In this document: positions 14,793 through 17,435 of the stretch, one piece after another
Position numbering within the stretch: position 1 is the stretch's first letter
Layout of the letters: every line of letters starts with the position of its first letter
Origin: Halocafeteria seosinensis
Taxonomy: Eukaryota; Sar; Bigyra; Bicosoecida
Direction of reading: 5' to 3'
Assembly: GCA_001687465.1 (NCBI GenBank)
Contig: LVLI01000076.1
Span: 1-17,435, forward strand
DNA length: 17,435 nt
Program-made: the position numbers and the translations under genes
Notes under the pieces: generated by a model
What the model saw: only the letters and a program-made list of their open reading frames with translations
What the model was told of the DNA's origin: nothing
The model's database searches: none

Positions 14793-15740
14793 GAGCGTTT
14801 AGGACCGAATGTGAGCTAACGATTCCTGGTAGTTGGGAAATAAGCTTTCCGAGTGTTCCTCCTCCACCGACTCTGTAGCCTCTTCGTTATGGATATGCCT
14901 TCGGGTTGGTAGACTAATAAGTCACGGAACCGCTTGGGAATGCACCGGTAAACTCAGCAGCTGCAGTTTAATATATTATCAACTAGAGGATGTCAACATT
15001 CCTTCGTTAGGGTAGCATACCCTCGCACATATTGGATCCAAGAAGAATCAAGCTTGGGATATATGCCCTGGGATTGGTATACTTCCAGTTCCGTATACCA
15101 TTGACTCAATAGCGGAAGGGGATGTCAACTCTCGTTTGTTAGGGTAGCATACCCTCGCACTTATTGGATCCAAGAAGAATGAAGCTTGGGAAATACGCCC
15201 TGGGATTGGTATACTTTCATTTGATGTCTGACGATTACTCGTTGATATCCTGAGCAACAAAATAAATAATAAGAGAGTGTTTAGGACCGACTGTGAGCTA
15301 TTGAATCGTTTTAGTTGGACAAATAAATCACGGGACCGATTGGGAATGCACCGCTAAGCTGAGCAACTGCAATTCAGTATACCATTGACTAGGGGATGTC
15401 TACTCTCGTTCGTTAGGGTAGCCACCCCTCGCACTAATTGGATCCAAGAAGAATCAAAGTCGGGAAATATATTGTGCAGGAGATTTCGAATGAGTCTCGG
15501 CCACCGACTACGTAGTCTCTTCGTTATGGATACACCGTGGGATTGGTATACTTCCATTTGATATCTGACGATTATTCGTTGAAATTTTTAGCAACAAAGG
15601 AAGAGAGCGTTTAGGACCGAATGTGAGCTAACGATTCCTGGTAGTTGGGAAATAAGCTGTGCAGCAAATTCCGGTCGAGGCTCGTCCACCGACTGCATAC
15701 CCTCTTCGTTATGGATATGCCTTGGGATTAGTTACATACT
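14793..15740 (+). repeat. Degenerate continuation of the repeat array
   Basis: Fragments of the same unit recur in shuffled, diverged form. 'ggatccaagaagaatcaag' or close variants are near 15037, 15168 and 15441; 'gattggtatacttccatttg' variants near 15072, 15205 and 15542; 'tagcctcttcgttatgga' variants near 14875, 15510 and 15700; 'gagcgtttaggaccgaatgt' variants near 14791, 15275 and 15605. No open frame is supported. The array is older than the 13701/14247 pair, judging by divergence, and ends just before the ATG at 15741. Confidence 0.8.
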
Positions 15741-16088
15741 ATGCTTGAACGAAAGAAAGAAGTGATCGACACCCTAATTGGATTCGTCGAATCTGAATTA
15801 ACTAGAAGACGAAGATCAGATGAAGATGGAAGGTTTCGGGTAGCAATTAGTCCTTTTCGGGAACCTCGCGGGTGGATTTGTCGGTTTCAGAAAGACCAAA
15901 ATATTCGGGACCAGCTCCGAAGACTTCCGTTTGTCATTAGGCAGGCAGCGTATACTGGTTTCAGAGCATGTCTAGCGTACTGGAACACAGAAGAGCATTT
16001 TGATTTAGTAACAAGAGCTGTTGTGCGTTACTTGAGAAAGCAAGGGTACCGAAAAGCTGCCAACTATCTTAAGAGGAATCCGTTCTAA
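15741..16088 (+). CDS. Hypothetical 115-aa basic protein
   Basis: ATG at 15741, TAA at 16086-16088. The protein is Arg/Lys-rich, with a helical start (MLERKKEVIDTLIGFVESEL), a RRRR patch, an aromatic centre (PRGWICRFQKD) and a helical end (VVRYLRKQGYRKAANYLKR). There is no membrane span or recognisable catalytic motif. The codons are mixed, as in the other host genes. The frame begins directly after a fragment of the repeat array, so the start could be an exon boundary. I do not recognise a family; a nucleic-acid-binding role would fit the charge but is a guess. Confidence 0.45.
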   Translation: MLERKKEVIDTLIGFVESELTRRRRSDEDGRFRVAISPFREPRGWICRFQKDQNIRDQLRRLPFVIRQAAYTGFRACLAYWNTEEHFDLVTRAVVRYLRKQGYRKAANYLKRNPF

Positions 16089-16493
16089 GATATAAAATGG
16101 CGAAAAACGGTCGGTAAAAGCAATACTAATACCACGCTCTCGTTCCTAGACCAAGATGCGATTTTGGCTGGCACGACAGTAAGTACGTTAATTGTAGCGT
16201 GGTATCCTTTACACGCACGCGTGTATAATAAAGGAGCGCATCCTTACATGTAATTTGCCCTTTAATTGCTGTCCATTTCGGCATTTAGAATGACTTTGGA
16301 CTCTCCTGATGCAGACCGTGTGGGGCTGCGCCGAACGAATCAATTCACTGGGACAAGTTCATGCATCACGAATGATTGAATCATGGGACTTCTGGCAGAG
16401 TCGATGTAAACAAGTGTTTGCTTTGCTCTCCATTCCGTGGTACTTTGTGGATACTATTAACGCCACGTGACCGAGGCGAGTCGCCGAGAGCCC
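16089..16493. other. Intergenic region, no gene seen
   Basis: About 400 bases without a convincing frame. A 'tgtataataaagg' AT-rich patch near 16221 and the palindrome-like 'acacgcacgcgtgt' just before it (about 16211-16224) could be promoter elements of the next gene; this is only suggestive. Confidence 0.35.
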
Positions 16494-16952
16494 ATGGACA
16501 CCACCGCCGCCGGGTTTGACTCGTGGTATAACGAGTTTCAAGAAACGCATCTTGGGAACATTAAGGAGATATCCATCTCTCAGGTAACAAGGAAACTGCT
16601 GAAAACAACGGAGCTGCAAAACGAGGAAATCTTCCGGAGCATACCGGATCAATATAAGCGGCCACGGGCGCGCATTTCTGGTTCTGCCGGAGAACAACGT
16701 CGCTTCAATAACGAAGACTTGTCAGCACCCCATAATGCCATCCACTCAATCCCCGACTCGTTATTGCTCGGGCAAGCAAGCGGAACCGAAACGTCAAATC
16801 CCAGGACGTCCTCCAGGCGATTTCGTGACCGAAACGACTGTAAAGCATCTGCAGCATGTAGACAATTATGTACCGTGTTGCCCGTTGCGAGGACCAAGAG
16901 GAAATCCTCGGAGAGTTGGGCATCATTGAACGGCAGACACAGGTACTGGTAG
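16494..16952 (+). CDS. 5' part of an unknown protein, probably frameshifted
   Basis: The first ATG (16494) follows a good purine context and gives MDTTAAGFDSWYNEFQETHL, then a helical charged stretch (KEISISQVTRKLLKTTELQ) and a basic hydrophilic region. The frame ends at 16952. After about 16700 the frame looks less natural. A neighbouring frame (containing TETTVKHLQHVDNY, up to about 16866) and then a third frame (16868 onward) look more coding, so one or two frameshifts probably break the gene. Domain and family are unrecognised; the helical N-terminus and basic patches would fit a gag-like or DNA-binding protein, which is only a guess. Confidence 0.35.
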   Translation: MDTTAAGFDSWYNEFQETHLGNIKEISISQVTRKLLKTTELQNEEIFRSIPDQYKRPRARISGSAGEQRRFNNEDLSAPHNAIHSIPDSLLLGQASGTETSNPRTSSRRFRDRNDCKASAACRQLCTVLPVARTKRKSSESWASLNGRHRYW

Positions 16953-17435
16953 AGAAAGCCCGAAATCGTTCCCAAACACGTACGAGGAGGAGGCAATCAT
17001 GTATAGTTGACCCCTACCCGAGTGAACAGGGACGTAGCGCCAGTAGCACCGCTCGTTGTCCTTTGGCTGTTTCAGAATCCTTGGCTTTTACAGATGCCGC
17101 GTACGTCGTTGGAAGTGATACTCCACAAGGGCATCCTACGTCGGAGTATTGTGATACTCGTACAGATCCAGATATTCACGTAACCAGCGAGTCGCTAAGC
17201 AGCGACCCGCAGCACCGTTCTGCCCATGGTGAAGGCGAAGCTACGGGCACAGTTCGGGATTGTTATACCACTCTCAGTCATAATAACTCAGTAAATAATA
17301 GAAGCCGTCCACAGCGCCGTTCTGCCCATGGTGAAGGCGAGCGTACGGGTACAGATCGGGAGTGTTATCCCACTCTCAGTCATAACAACTCAGTAAATAA
17401 TGGAAGTCGTGCTACTCTTAGGAAGAGTACTGGAT
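16862..17435 (+). CDS. 3' part of the same unknown protein, open at window end, with 34-aa repeats
   Basis: The frame is open from 16862 (after TAG at 16859-16861) to the last base, with an ATG at 16868. It encodes at least 189 residues. The start is a probable coiled coil (EDQEEILGELGIIERQTQVL), then a basic patch (RSQTRTRRRRQS), a Ser/Thr/Asp-rich stretch and two tandem 34-residue repeats (RSAHGEGE.TGT.R.CY.TLSHNNSVNN). A coherent helix leads into it from the other frame just upstream, suggesting continuity with the ORF starting at 16494. No family recognised; the 3' end lies outside the window. Confidence 0.45.
17215..17418 (+). repeat. Two tandem 102-bp repeats inside the coding frame
   Basis: 'ccgttctgcccatggtgaag' starts at 17215 and again at 17317. 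The unit is 102 bases, a multiple of three, so the frame is kept, and most differences between copies are silent or conservative. This supports the frame being coding. Confidence 0.85.

Noticed and set aside
15741-16088. Reading the 115-aa ORF as a viral gene
   Set aside because: Its base composition, strand and separation by a host-like repeat array differ from the viral block, and it lacks the TCTA-TATATA signal.

Overview
The window looks like a nuclear contig from a unicellular eukaryote, most likely a stramenopile alga such as a diatom. Three things point that way: a ribonuclease-inhibitor-type leucine-rich-repeat (LRR) protein with 28-residue repeats of the 'NTTLT..L..NQIGDTGAQHLADALRV' style, a GT-AG intron in that gene, and the end of a large multi-membrane-span protein of a kind common in stramenopiles. 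The host parts have mixed base composition. The middle (about 6.38-13.27 kb) is strikingly AT-rich and carries a compact, one-directional set of genes that I read as an integrated relic of a Polinton-like virus (PLV) or virophage-type DNA virus.

Layout. 3-1055 (+): C-terminal part of a host membrane protein, cut by the window edge. 1056-2430: gene-poor, with coding-like scraps on the minus strand. 5183-2433 (-): an LRR gene with at least one intron, a basic coiled coil, a helical C-terminal domain and an in-frame TAA after which the coiled coil continues. 5889-6250 (-): a decayed second copy of the same LRR gene. 6306-6383: a perfect 78-bp palindrome exactly where the base composition changes. 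6384-7398: AT-rich non-coding DNA with a diverged tandem duplication, two stem-loops and four short directed repeats. 13281-7399 (-): the viral module, in transcription order a minor-capsid/fibre-like C-terminal fragment, a 70-aa protein, a basic 78-aa protein, a probable double-jelly-roll major capsid protein, a class 3 lipase, a 54-aa membrane microprotein, a 456-aa disordered protein, a zinc-finger protein and an A32-like packaging ATPase. 13269-13345: four back-to-back GC-rich hairpins at the right edge. 13413-15740: the end of a small ORF, then a degenerate non-coding repeat array including a recent 546-bp duplication. 15741-16088 and 16494-17435 (+): host-like ORFs, the last one apparently frameshifted and carrying a 102-bp in-frame repeat.

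The viral genes form a morphogenesis block: capsid shell, genome packaging, a membrane-active enzyme and small basic proteins. Seven of nine are preceded by the same bipartite signal, TCTA followed by a TATATA-like box close to the ATG. No polymerase, primase, helicase, integrase or capsid protease is visible, and the first gene is cut at the GC-rich hairpin cluster, so the element is probably a truncated, non-autonomous remnant. Its structural genes are nevertheless almost all open. All functional calls come from reading motifs; no database search was possible.
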